DNA of 64,000 bases from Comamonadaceae bacterium (lineage in GTDB: Bacteria; Pseudomonadota; Gammaproteobacteria; Burkholderiales; Burkholderiaceae_C): contig CANJWZ010000021.1 in NCBI GenBank assembly GCA_947478725.1, forward strand, positions 1-64,000. Reading direction: 5' to 3'. Below the pieces are notes generated by a model. That model did no database searches. It was not told the DNA's origin and was given only the letters and a program-made list of their open reading frames with translations. Below, piece by piece: positions 1-8,334 of this stretch; positions within the stretch are counted from its first letter, which is position 1, and each line of letters opens with the position of its first letter. Both the position numbers and the translations under genes were made by a program.

Positions 1-2
1 AT

Positions 3-206
3 TACTGCTTCGCCAGGGCGATGCAGCTTGCAGATGCTACCGTTGTCGTACCGATGGACTTCCTGCGTGTGCCGTTGACCGCGCTCGTTGGATGGTTGGC
101 TTACTCGGAAAGATTGGATCTATTTACGTTGTTAGGCATCGGTCTGATTCTGGCTGGGAACGTGCTGAACCTGGCTCGCATGCCAACTGATGATGAGCGG
201 GTTTAG
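3..206 (+). CDS. EamA/DMT-family transporter, C-terminal end (partial)
   Basis: The reading frame is already open at the window edge and ends at a TAG near 206, so only the last 67 or so residues are present. They contain two hydrophobic stretches with the pattern of the last helices of a drug/metabolite transporter (a PMDFLRVPLTALVGWL segment and a GIGLILAGNVLNL segment, as in the EamA domain). EamA proteins export or import small metabolites across the inner membrane. The substrate cannot be told from this piece. The gene runs in the same direction as the GntR regulator downstream but is separated from it by about 235 bases. Confidence 0.75.
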   Translation, partial: YCFARAMQLADATVVVPMDFLRVPLTALVGWLAYSERLDLFTLLGIGLILAGNVLNLARMPTDDERV

Positions 207-351
207 CCCAAGGAGTGAGGTGCAGTTGTCTAATTAATCCAGCACAACGAGACTCCGATGCCCTAAGGCGGTTTGACGGCCGATTTAACTTGCCAGGCCA
301 GGCTGGCGAGAACGATGAAAATGCATGAGCAGACACTGACTTGAAAGGCTC

Positions 352-375
352 CTGTATCATTAAAAATCTATACAG
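352..375. promoter_or_regulatory. Inverted repeat upstream of the GntR gene
   Basis: CTGTAT (352-357) and ATACAG (370-375) are perfect inverted arms separated by an AT-rich 12-base spacer, about 65 bases before the GntR start codon. FCD-type GntR proteins are usually autoregulated and bind short dyads, so this is a candidate operator. This is inference from position and symmetry only. Confidence 0.3.
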
Positions 376-441
376 CAGTCTTTAGAACCTGGATAAGGTC
401 GTATGCTGTTGGCAATTGCCCACAAAGTGTAGACAAAGTAT

Positions 442-1224
442 ATGAAGCCCAAAGTCGCACCATCTCCCAAGGGGCCATTGCACTCTGCAACGCGGACCCG
501 ACCAAGGGCTGAAGCGACTGCCCAAGTGCAGTACCGCGCACCTATCGACGACGAGGCACAAGAGGGAAGTGAAGAGTCGTCATCTAATCTGACTGATCGC
601 GCGTATGCCATTGTCCGGCGCTTGATTCTCCAAAAGGAGCTGTCCGGCGGTGAAGTGTTGGTTGAGGGGCGGCTGGCCGAGCGACTCCAAATGTCCCGAA
701 CTCCTTTGCGCGAAGCCTTGCTCCGGCTCGAGGGGGAAGGTTTGCTGGTCCGCGCCAATACGCGCTCCTATGCCGTGCGCCGTATCACTGCATCCCATTA
801 TTTCCAGTGCCTCCAAGTGCGCGAACGCCTTGAGTCACAGGCCGTCTGTCTGGCAATGGGGCGTGTGCCACCGGCCGAAATTCGAGCGCTTCGTGAAAAC
901 ATTCTTGCTCTAGATTCCAGTCAGCAAGGCGCCAGTCATTGGCAGGCAGACGATGAAATTCACGGACTTTTCGCGCGCGCTTCTGGCAATGCGATGCTAG
1001 CCGAGACTATTGCGCATCTGCGCGTTTTGTGCCGACTTTTCGAGGTGGTCGATCCATTCAACCGCATTGACGACGATCGTAAAGAGCATTTGGCCATTCT
1101 CGACGCCTACATTGCAGGCGATGAAAAAAGTGCGGATGAAGCGGTACTCTCGCACTTGCGCAACCTGGCTCGTTACACGCTCTCGCGGTTGAGTAACGGT
1201 CTGGTCAGCGACTTCGGGGCCTGA
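442..1224 (+). CDS. GntR-family transcriptional regulator, FCD subfamily
   Basis: This is a 260-residue DNA-binding regulator. Residues about 50-105 form a winged helix-turn-helix with the typical core MSRTPLREALLRLEGEGLL. The C-terminal FCD effector domain shows the metal-site pattern: Asp170 and His174 (DDEIH), His216 (KEHLAIL) and His238 (LSHLRN). The first 45 or so residues are a polar, probably disordered extension, so a later start is possible. It lies tail to tail with a polar amino acid ABC importer and near an imino/amino acid dehydrogenase operon. Its likely role is to sense the imported substrate and control both operons. The family is certain; the target is inferred. Confidence 0.9.
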   Translation: MKPKVAPSPKGPLHSATRTRPRAEATAQVQYRAPIDDEAQEGSEESSSNLTDRAYAIVRRLILQKELSGGEVLVEGRLAERLQMSRTPLREALLRLEGEGLLVRANTRSYAVRRITASHYFQCLQVRERLESQAVCLAMGRVPPAEIRALRENILALDSSQQGASHWQADDEIHGLFARASGNAMLAETIAHLRVLCRLFEVVDPFNRIDDDRKEHLAILDAYIAGDEKSADEAVLSHLRNLARYTLSRLSNGLVSDFGA

Positions 1225-1240
1225 GTGACGGTCCGGCGCC

Positions 1241-1978
1241 TCAGTGGCGCAGGATCTTGCCAACGAATTCGCGCGTGCGCGCTTGTTGAGGCTGATCAAA
1301 GATCTGGCGCGGATCACCGGCTTCGATCACATGGCCGCCGTCCATGAAAACGACTTTGGTCGAGACCTCGCGGACAAAGCTCATTTCGTGGGATACGATG
1401 AACATCGTCATGCCATCGGCAGCCAGCAGCCTCACGGTGTCCAGTACCTCTGTGACCAGCTCCGGATCTAGGGCGGCAGTCACCTCGTCGAGCAGCAGGA
1501 TCTCGGGCTGCAATGCCAGAGCCCGTGCGATCGCCACGCGTTGCTGTTGCCCGCCTGACAACTCGTCAGGATAGGCCTTGAGTTTGGCGCCCATACCGAC
1601 CTTCTGGAGCAGGGCAATAGCGTATTCCTCTACTTCCTTGCGCGGCCGGCCTTTGACCTTGATCGGAGCGACCGTGACATTGTCAAGGACGCTCATATTC
1701 TGGAACAGGTTGTACTGCTGGAAAACGATAGCCATTTGCGAGCGGATGCGCCCGATTTGGGCCCGGTTCGTGTAATCGATGATCTCACCGTTAATGCGCA
1801 CCTGGCCGGCCAGCGGCGGCAGCAGGCCCATGAGAACCCGCAAAAGCGTGCTTTTGCCGGACCCGGACGCGCCTATCAGACTGACGATCTCACCTTTTTT
1901 CACGCTAAGGTTGATGCGCTCGAGCACGGTCTGTGTGCCATAGTTGGCCTTGAGGTCAACGATTTCGAGTTGTGGCAA
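1241..1978 (-). CDS. Polar amino acid ABC transporter, ATP-binding protein
   Basis: This is the cytoplasmic ATPase of an amino acid importer of the GlnQ/HisP type. It shows a Walker A motif (GASGSGKST), Q-loop (VFQQYNLF), signature motif (LSGGQQQRVAIARAL), Walker B (ILLLDEVTAALDP) and switch His (IVSHEM). I place the start at the TTG at 1978 because it is preceded by GGAGG at a 6-base spacing; a TTG at 2002 would give eight more residues and lacks this site. The gene overlaps the end of the permease gene, so the two are translationally coupled. It is the last gene of the operon that begins with the binding protein at 4230. Confidence 0.93.
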   Translation of the reverse strand: MPQLEIVDLKANYGTQTVLERINLSVKKGEIVSLIGASGSGKSTLLRVLMGLLPPLAGQVRINGEIIDYTNRAQIGRIRSQMAIVFQQYNLFQNMSVLDNVTVAPIKVKGRPRKEVEEYAIALLQKVGMGAKLKAYPDELSGGQQQRVAIARALALQPEILLLDEVTAALDPELVTEVLDTVRLLAADGMTMFIVSHEMSFVREVSTKVVFMDGGHVIEAGDPRQIFDQPQQARTREFVGKILRH

Positions 1979-2645
1979 GTTTGGCCTCCAAGTGTTTTCC
2001 AAAGCGCGAGAGAGGATACGACAGCATGAAATAAAGAACCAGAACCGTGCCGTAAACCAGCGTAGCGGAAAAGCCCTTGTTACTCATGGCCTTACCGGCA
2101 AATGCTAATTCGATGACGCCTATTTGGGAGGCCAGAGCTGTGTCTTTGATGAAAAGAACAAAGAATCCGAAGGCAGGGGGCAGGATGATTTTCCAGGCTT
2201 GCGGAATGATCACCATTTGCAGTGTTTGCCAGTAGCTGAAGTTCAGTGTTGCGGCGGCGTCCCACTGGTTCTGATGCACCGACTCGAGGCCGCTGCGCAC
2301 GATTTCGGCGATGAAGGCCGCGGCGATCAGGCAGACGCTGACGAGCGCTACAGTGAACATGCTGAGGTCTGCGTTAAGCCCTTGGAAAATGAAAAAAACC
2401 AACATCAGCGTGACCAGAAAGGGAATGCGCCGGAATAGTTCGATAAAAACCGTCGCCATAGCCCTTAGTGGCATGAGGCTAGCGCGCTTGCTCATGCGCA
2501 GTGTGGCCAATACAAAGCCGGCAGAAAAGCCCACAATGCAGCCAATTGCTGAAAGTGCGAAGGTCGTGCCCAGCGCCTTGGCAAAGAAAATAAGGTTGTA
2601 GTAGCCGAAAAAACGCGGCAACTCATCTGCGATTTGACTCCACAT
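1956..2645 (-). CDS. Polar amino acid ABC transporter, permease
   Basis: This is an inner-membrane permease of the HisMQ type with about five hydrophobic segments. It has the EAA loop that contacts the ATPase, visible as the SGLESVHQNQWDAAATLNFS region followed by a proline-rich turn. The ATG at 2645 is chosen because it overlaps the stop of the upstream permease as TGATG and follows a GAGG site; a GTG at 2654 is the alternative. It should pair with the permease at 2645-3313 to form the heterodimeric channel. Confidence 0.9.
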   Translation of the reverse strand: MWSQIADELPRFFGYYNLIFFAKALGTTFALSAIGCIVGFSAGFVLATLRMSKRASLMPLRAMATVFIELFRRIPFLVTLMLVFFIFQGLNADLSMFTVALVSVCLIAAAFIAEIVRSGLESVHQNQWDAAATLNFSYWQTLQMVIIPQAWKIILPPAFGFFVLFIKDTALASQIGVIELAFAGKAMSNKGFSATLVYGTVLVLYFMLSYPLSRFGKHLEAKLATTRNR

Positions 2646-3313
2646 CAAAACCACCTCATTTTTGCGCGAAAGAACCGCTTCCCTACAAATGCCAGTGACA
2701 AGGTGGCGGCCAGCGTGATGGCGATGTATAGCACTGCAGCCACTGAAAAGACCTCGATCGAGCGGAAGGTCTCTGAGTTGATGTTGTAGGTGCGGCCCGT
2801 CAGTTCTTCCACTCCAAACACCGCGGCCATTGAGGTGCCCAGCGTCATCAGGATATATTGGTTAGATAGCGGCGGGAACAGCACGCGAACGATGTGCGGA
2901 AGAATTACCAAGCGGATGGTTTGAAAGCGTGAAAAGCCCAGCGTCTCAGCTGCTTCGAGCTCGGGTTTGCGAACGGACTCAAATCCTGCACGCTGGATTT
3001 CTGTCAAGTACGCCCCTGCATTGAGCGTCATGCCGATCAGTACGGCTTGCAAAGGTGTGAGCAGGATTCCTGCATCTGGAAGTGCAAAAAACAGGAAAAA
3101 TATCTGTATGAGTTGCGGCGTATTGGTAAAAAAAACCACATAACCACTCACCAGGGCGTGTGCCCAGCGCGGACCGTACGCGCGAACCGAAGCGCCGCAC
3201 AAGCCGATCACCATGCCCATCGCGAACGCAAGAAAGGCGATTTGCAGGCTGAGCCAAGCTCCGCTGATGAGATAGGGCAAGCGATCGATAACCGGCGTGA
3301 AATCAATGTTCAT
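2645..3313 (-). CDS. Polar amino acid ABC transporter, permease
   Basis: This is the second HisMQ-type permease of the operon, 222 residues with about five membrane segments. The EAA-like loop is visible at the AGFESVRKPELEAAETLGFS region. It lies 80 or so bases after the binding-protein gene and overlaps the next permease gene by one base. Two permeases, one ATPase and one binding protein make a complete importer. Confidence 0.9.
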   Translation of the reverse strand: MNIDFTPVIDRLPYLISGAWLSLQIAFLAFAMGMVIGLCGASVRAYGPRWAHALVSGYVVFFTNTPQLIQIFFLFFALPDAGILLTPLQAVLIGMTLNAGAYLTEIQRAGFESVRKPELEAAETLGFSRFQTIRLVILPHIVRVLFPPLSNQYILMTLGTSMAAVFGVEELTGRTYNINSETFRSIEVFSVAAVLYIAITLAATLSLAFVGKRFFRAKMRWF

Positions 3314-3396
3314 GATGTCGGATGCAAGAGAGTGCGCCGCCTGTGCCTAAAGCGCAGCCGGCGCATTTCTGGCGTCATGTGCGAGATCGCTAGCCT

Positions 3397-4230
3397 TTAC
3401 TTATAGCTTGAATGGGTGCGTGGGTCCTGCAGCATGGGGCCGCCAAGCCACTTCTTCCAGCGGTCATCCACATAACCATTGCGGTGCAGTTCCTTGATCG
3501 CGCCGTTGAGTCTTTCACGCAGTGTGTCGTTGCCCTTTTGTACGCCGACACCGCAGTAATACACGTCAATGGGCGCGTCCACGATGCGCCAGTCCACCTT
3601 GTGCTTGGCCGTGTGCTCGGTCATGAAGTCCATCACGTCAATCATGGCATCAGCTCGGCCCTGTGCAATGGCGCGAACCGCGTCGGGGTAGTTGTCCAAA
3701 AGCAGCAGTTGCGCCTTGGGCAGTTTTTCTTGTGCCAGCTTGACTGGCGTGGAGCCACGCACTTGGACTAAGCGCACTGCCGCGTCATTGAGGTCCATCA
3801 TGTCCTTGTATGTCTTGGCCTTCGTGGTGAGTACGCCCAGAATTTCGGTATGCAGTGGGATTGTGAAATCAATGACTTTTTGCCGCTCGGCCGTGATGGT
3901 CATGGCCCCTAGCACAGCATCGATTTTGCCGCTACTGACAAACGGAATACGGTCAGGTGAGCCTACCTGCACGATTTCAGTCTTGACGCCCAGAAGTTCG
4001 CCAAACTTGCGCGCGATATCAACGTCGAAGCCGTCGATTTCGTTTTTGTCGTTGAAGATGCCCAGCGGCGGTAGCGTGGGATTCACACCGACAACGAGCT
4101 TCTTGCTGGCAAGGATCTCGGCGAGTGTGCGTGCCGAAGCTAGGTTGGTCCAGCCCGCCAAGCCCGACATAAGGGCGATTGAGCTGGCCATCATGAAGGA
4201 TCGGCGGTTGGCATTTTTGAACGACTTCAT
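3397..4230 (-). CDS. Amino acid ABC transporter, periplasmic binding protein (SBP family 3)
   Basis: This is a 277-residue periplasmic solute-binding protein. The first 34 or so residues form a signal peptide with a basic start, a hydrophobic core and an ASA-R type cleavage region. The mature part carries the family 3 pattern: the VGVNPTLPPLG segment, the GFDVDIARKFGELLG segment, and the AVLGAMTITAERQKVIDFT segment that lines the amino acid carboxylate site. It is the first gene of the importer operon and is transcribed away from the dehydrogenase operon that starts at 4437. The roughly 200-base AT-rich gap between them should hold both promoters. Confidence 0.92.
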   Translation of the reverse strand: MKSFKNANRRSFMMASSIALMSGLAGWTNLASARTLAEILASKKLVVGVNPTLPPLGIFNDKNEIDGFDVDIARKFGELLGVKTEIVQVGSPDRIPFVSSGKIDAVLGAMTITAERQKVIDFTIPLHTEILGVLTTKAKTYKDMMDLNDAAVRLVQVRGSTPVKLAQEKLPKAQLLLLDNYPDAVRAIAQGRADAMIDVMDFMTEHTAKHKVDWRIVDAPIDVYYCGVGVQKGNDTLRERLNGAIKELHRNGYVDDRWKKWLGGPMLQDPRTHSSYK

Positions 4231-4436
4231 CGAAAACTCCTTTAGGTTGAAAGTGCAAGGGAAAAGCTTAGTGAGTAGACCTGTAGTCCGGGCTCCTCAA
4301 GGATCGGTGGATGGTGCATATTTTTTGAGATATAAATTTCGTATATTTAATGTATGCAGTAACATCAAACGCGTCAACTTTAATTGATGCGTGAACCCAG
4401 GCGTAACAAAAGCCACTTTTTTCAGGGCAATTTTTC

Positions 4437-4763
4437 ATGGCGAACTCCTTTTCGGGTGCCGATATGTCCCTGCGGACCGATAAGGCCGTGCAGCGCGGCC
4501 CGGCGCTGCAATTCACGGTGGACGACCAACTGGTAGATGCTTTTTCCGGCGAGAGCGTTGCCGCGGCATTGTTTGCTGTAGGCCGTCGTGAATTGCGCCA
4601 GAGTCCGCGCGACAGTGCCCCACGGGGCATGTTTTGCATGATGGGCTCTTGCCAGGAGTGTTTGGTCTGGGTCGGGCAGCGTCAGGTGCCAGCCTGTCAG
4701 GTCCCAGTGGCAGCGGGCCTTGCTGTGCAAACCCTCTCTTTCAGGCGCCAGCATCTTGACTAA
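4437..4763 (+). CDS. 2Fe-2S subunit of a multi-subunit amino/imino acid dehydrogenase
   Basis: This 108-residue protein carries a ferredoxin-like Fer2 domain with a Cys67-x4-Cys72-x2-Cys75 cluster (FCMMGSCQEC) and a fourth Cys at about 87. This is the pattern of the small gamma subunit found in hydrogen-cyanide synthase (HcnA), opine oxidases and heterotrimeric D-hydroxyproline dehydrogenases (LhpE). It would pass electrons between the flavin subunits encoded by the next two genes, which overlap it head to tail. Which substrate is oxidised cannot be read from this subunit. Confidence 0.85.
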   Translation: MANSFSGADMSLRTDKAVQRGPALQFTVDDQLVDAFSGESVAAALFAVGRRELRQSPRDSAPRGMFCMMGSCQECLVWVGQRQVPACQVPVAAGLAVQTLSFRRQHLD

Positions 4764-6213
4764 TCCAGCAGACAGTTCAGCTTTGCGTACGATTGATTTA
4801 CTGGTAATGGGCGCAGGACCGGCGGGCGCTCGGGCAGCGCTGCGTGCGAAGGCTAGCGGGCTGAGTGTTGTACTTATTGATGAAAATAATGACGCGGGCG
4901 GCCAGGTTTGGCGGCCCTTGCCTGATGGCTTTGGCCGCTTGCCCGGAATCGTTGCGGCAGTTGAAGCGCGTGATGGAGATTCCTTGCGCCAAGAGCTGCG
5001 CCAGGCGGGTGTTCTTTGTCTCTTTGGACACAAAGTGTGGAATGTGGGCAGTAATCTGCGCACAGATGTGATCAGCCCAGAGGGGTCGGTCAGTTGGTTG
5101 CCTAGCGCCTTACTCGTAGCCACCGGTACTACCGAGCGGGTTATCCCTTTTGACGGTTGGACAGCGCCCGGAGTCATGGGCCTTGCGGCTGCAACCATTT
5201 TGCTGAAGTCACAGAACATGCTGCCCGGGCGTCGCACACTGGTGGTGGGCTGCGGGCCACTGCTTCTAGCGGTTGCCAATGGAATTTTGAAAGCGGGTGG
5301 TGAGGTTGCTGGCGTCATTGATTTGGCCAGCCGGATGGACTGGCTGCGCACCCTCTCAGCCCTCAAGGCGCGGCCCGACTTGCTGTGGCAGGGGCTGCGT
5401 TGGCAGGCCAAATTACGCCTGGCGGGCGTGCCTATGCTTTACCGCCACGGGATCGAATCGGTTGTCGCCACGCAGGCGGGTTTCGATGCGCGCGTCCAGC
5501 CTGTTGATGCCAGCGGTGCACCTTTGGGCGGGGCAGGGCGGGTGTTCAGCGTCGATGCCGTCACGGTGGGTCATGGCTTGGTGCCGGGCACCGATGTAAC
5601 TCGCCTTTTGCGTGCGCGGCACTACTACTCTGCTGATATGGGTGGATGGGTCGCCGAGTCTGATGAGATGGGCAGAACCTCGGTGCCGGGCTTATTCGTG
5701 GCCGGCGATGGTGCGGGCGTGGCCGGGGCTGCCGCTGCTGGTTCGCACGGCGAGTTGGCGGCTTTGGCTTGTGCGCACGACTTGGGGCGCGTGAGCCTGC
5801 AGCACTACGCCCTAGAGCGCACTGCTTTGCTTGCACAGCGGCGGCAACCGGCGCGCTTCGGTCGCGCTATGGCCGGCCTGATGGCCCTGCGCAAAGGCGC
5901 GGTCGCTGCGATCAAGCCTGAAACCGTCGTGTGTCGTTGTGAGGACGTTACTCGGGCCGAAATTGACGCTGCCGCGCAAGAGGGTGCCCGCGATATAAAT
6001 CAGCTCAAAGCATGGACGCGCTGTGGTATGGGCCCTTGCCAGGGGCGCACCTGCGGGGACGTGGTCGGTGCTTTGCTCGCTCTCAATGTGGGCAGCCGGG
6101 AGTCGGTAGGTTACTTTACCGGCAGGGCCCCTCTGCGGCCTGTCTCTCTGGCCGAAGTGGCGGGTCAATATACCTATGCTGACATTCCGATTCCAAAGGC
6201 GGCGCCGCTTTGA
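4756..6213 (+). CDS. FAD/NAD(P)-binding oxidoreductase subunit with C-terminal 2Fe-2S domain (HcnB/LhpF type)
   Basis: This is the alpha-type subunit of the dehydrogenase. A dinucleotide-binding motif (VMGAGPAGARAAL) lies near residue 15 and a second one (VVGCGPLLLAVANG) near 160. A third FAD-contact motif (GLFVAGDGAGVAGAAAA) lies near 320. The C-terminal part is a BFD-like iron-sulfur domain with the cysteines CRCEDVT and TRCGMGPCQGRTC. The start is taken as the TTG at 4756 because it overlaps the stop of the 2Fe-2S gene; a TTG at 4720 is the alternative. The protein has the usual family length of about 485 residues. Confidence 0.88.
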   Translation: MTNPADSSALRTIDLLVMGAGPAGARAALRAKASGLSVVLIDENNDAGGQVWRPLPDGFGRLPGIVAAVEARDGDSLRQELRQAGVLCLFGHKVWNVGSNLRTDVISPEGSVSWLPSALLVATGTTERVIPFDGWTAPGVMGLAAATILLKSQNMLPGRRTLVVGCGPLLLAVANGILKAGGEVAGVIDLASRMDWLRTLSALKARPDLLWQGLRWQAKLRLAGVPMLYRHGIESVVATQAGFDARVQPVDASGAPLGGAGRVFSVDAVTVGHGLVPGTDVTRLLRARHYYSADMGGWVAESDEMGRTSVPGLFVAGDGAGVAGAAAAGSHGELAALACAHDLGRVSLQHYALERTALLAQRRQPARFGRAMAGLMALRKGAVAAIKPETVVCRCEDVTRAEIDAAAQEGARDINQLKAWTRCGMGPCQGRTCGDVVGALLALNVGSRESVGYFTGRAPLRPVSLAEVAGQYTYADIPIPKAAPL

Positions 6214-7361
6214 CAGCTATCGCCACTGCCTTGGGTTCTACGCTGGCTTATGACGCGCTGGTCATTGGTGGCGGGGTTATGGGTTGCTCGACGGCTTTGC
6301 ATCTAGCGCGCGGCGGTATGCGGGTCGCGCTTGTTGACCGTGGCGCGCTTTGCCGAGAGGCTTCAGGCGTTAATGCGGGCACATTGACACTGCACATGAC
6401 CCGGGCTGCGCTTGTTCCCTATGCCATGCGCGCATGGCAGATGTGGATGGATGCTGACAAGTGGCTGGGCATGGGCGTTCTTGCAACGCAGGCCCCAGGT
6501 CTGACGCTGGCCTTCACGCAGGGGGAGTGTGAATTGTTGACGCTACGTGCCCAGGCGCGACGCGAACAAGGTGCGCCGATTGAAATCATCTCGCCCGAGC
6601 GCGCACGCCAGATTGAGCCAGGCCTTCATCCAGGCTTGCTCATGGCCGGTTATTGCGAGATTGACGGATACGCCAGTGCCTATCTGACAGGTCGTGCAAT
6701 GGCATATGCGCTCAAAAATGCCAGCGTGGATATTTTTGAAAACTGCCCGGCCGAGTCGATTGATTCAGGCGACAGCGGTCACGTTGTTCACTTCTCGGGC
6801 TCGCAGGCTCCGCTTCGCGCGCGCCGCATTGTGTTGGCGGGCGGTGTATGGATCGAGAACATGCTGGCCATGCTCGGCGTTCAGATTCCGATCAAGGTGC
6901 TGATAAACCAGTTGGTCATTACCGAGAGAATTCGCCCTGTGATGCGGTCCGTTCTCAGCGTGGCCAACGGCTTGTTATCGCTTAAGCAGTTTGCCAATGG
7001 TACGGTGCTCATCGGTGGCGGATGGCAGGGCGATGGCAACAGAGATGAAGGAGGCATTGAGGCGCGTCCGCAAAATCTGGTGGGAAATATGCGCCTGGCT
7101 GCCTACGCCGTTCCAGCTTTGGTTGAAGCGCGTGTTGCGCGAGTCTGGCTTGGCCTGGAAGCTGAGACTGCAGATGCTTTGCCCATCATCGGAGATGTAC
7201 CAGGCGTCCCTAATGCATATGTGGTCGGTAGTGCACATTCAGGCTACACAAGCGGCCCTTTCATGGGGCGGATCATGTCTCAATACATGCTAGGTCAGAC
7301 ACCTGACTTGCCCATTTTCAATCCCGCCCGTCTGATGGGCATGCCAATGCCTGTTGCCTGA
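6210..7361 (+). CDS. FAD-dependent DAO-family dehydrogenase subunit (HcnC/LhpB type)
   Basis: This is the catalytic flavin subunit of the three-part dehydrogenase, in the D-amino acid oxidase/glycine oxidase superfamily. The Rossmann motif VIGGGVMGCSTALHLARGG lies near residue 17-35 and the family C-terminal motif HSGYTSGPFMG is near 345. It would oxidise a C-N bond of an amino or imino acid at the inner membrane and hand electrons to the 2Fe-2S subunit. The TTG start overlaps the stop of the preceding gene. Known relatives act on opines, D-hydroxyproline or glycine (HCN formation). Confidence 0.88.
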   Translation: MTAIATALGSTLAYDALVIGGGVMGCSTALHLARGGMRVALVDRGALCREASGVNAGTLTLHMTRAALVPYAMRAWQMWMDADKWLGMGVLATQAPGLTLAFTQGECELLTLRAQARREQGAPIEIISPERARQIEPGLHPGLLMAGYCEIDGYASAYLTGRAMAYALKNASVDIFENCPAESIDSGDSGHVVHFSGSQAPLRARRIVLAGGVWIENMLAMLGVQIPIKVLINQLVITERIRPVMRSVLSVANGLLSLKQFANGTVLIGGGWQGDGNRDEGGIEARPQNLVGNMRLAAYAVPALVEARVARVWLGLEAETADALPIIGDVPGVPNAYVVGSAHSGYTSGPFMGRIMSQYMLGQTPDLPIFNPARLMGMPMPVA

Positions 7362-7374
7362 GGCTATCAAACCT

Positions 7375-8310
7375 ATGACTTCCGAACGACAAAACTCCTT
7401 TAACGGCATTTATGCCGCCACCCTCTGTCCGTTGCTTGAGGATGGTCGAATCGATGATGTAACCCTGGCCCGTCACTTGGAGTCATGTGCATTTGTGCCC
7501 GGTATGAAAGGTCTCCTGATCAATGGTCACGCCGGTGAAAACTTTATGCTGTCGCGTCAAGAAAAACGCCGCGTGAGCGATATTGCCCGTGAAGTCTGCG
7601 GTACCCAGGCCACTATCGTCTGTGGTGTCAACGCTGAGGACAGCCGCGAAGCGCAGAGCCATGTCGATGATGCCAAGGCCGCTGGTGCAGATGCTGTTCT
7701 GCTGTTCCCGCCGTTTTCCTGGGCCCTGTCGCAGGACGAGCGTATGGCTATGACCCACCATGAGATCGCCAACGCGAGAGCGCAGATGCCTTTGATGCTC
7801 TACCAGGCGGGGGTGAATGCTGGGACCATGGCCTATCGCCCGCAGGTGCTCGAAAAGCTCGCGCAACTGCCGCACGTTGTGGGGATCAAGGAAGGCAGCT
7901 GGGAGACAGCAGCCTATGAGGCGCACCGATTAATTGTGAGGCGCGTGGCCCCGCACGTTGCAATGATGGCCTCGGGTGACGAGCACCTGTTCACCTGCAT
8001 GGCGGTTGGCAGTGACGGCAGTCTGGTTAGCCTGGCTGCAATTGTTCCTGAACTGGTGATCGCCCTAGATGTAGCAGTCAAACGCAAAGACCTTGACGAG
8101 GCCAGGCGCCTTAACGTGAGGATTTATCCGTTGGCTAAGGCCATTTATGGCACTGCCCCGGGCGGCTACGCCAATGCCCGCCTGAAGGCCTGCCTCAAGC
8201 TGCTGGGGCGCTTTCCGAGTGATGCCATGCGCCCCCCCATGGGGCCCTTGCCCAAAGAAGAAATTGCCACGCTCGAGCGTGCCTTGTCTGAAGCTGGCGC
8301 TGGCGCCTGA
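7375..8310 (+). CDS. Dihydrodipicolinate synthase-family aldolase/deaminase
   Basis: This TIM-barrel class I lyase of the DHDPS/NAL family keeps the Schiff-base Lys (VGIKEG, about residue 172) and the Tyr of the active site (MLYQAG, about 143). The first-loop motif is changed: where DapA has GTTGE this protein has INGHAGE, so it is unlikely to make lysine precursors. In hydroxyproline operons a DHDPS-family member (LhpC) deaminates pyrroline-4-hydroxy-2-carboxylate, made by the same kind of dehydrogenase that precedes this gene. A similar step is a reasonable inference. ATG 7375 is preferred; an in-frame TTG at 7354 overlaps the previous gene. Confidence 0.85.
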   Translation: MTSERQNSFNGIYAATLCPLLEDGRIDDVTLARHLESCAFVPGMKGLLINGHAGENFMLSRQEKRRVSDIAREVCGTQATIVCGVNAEDSREAQSHVDDAKAAGADAVLLFPPFSWALSQDERMAMTHHEIANARAQMPLMLYQAGVNAGTMAYRPQVLEKLAQLPHVVGIKEGSWETAAYEAHRLIVRRVAPHVAMMASGDEHLFTCMAVGSDGSLVSLAAIVPELVIALDVAVKRKDLDEARRLNVRIYPLAKAIYGTAPGGYANARLKACLKLLGRFPSDAMRPPMGPLPKEEIATLERALSEAGAGA

Positions 8311-8334
8311 CCTGAAATCCTGGAGGAAATATTC

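Noticed and set aside
4422..5411. 329-codon minus-strand open frame
   Set aside because: It lies opposite the 2Fe-2S and FAD subunit genes, which have full motifs. Its translation has no recognisable domain and the low-complexity look of high-GC antisense.
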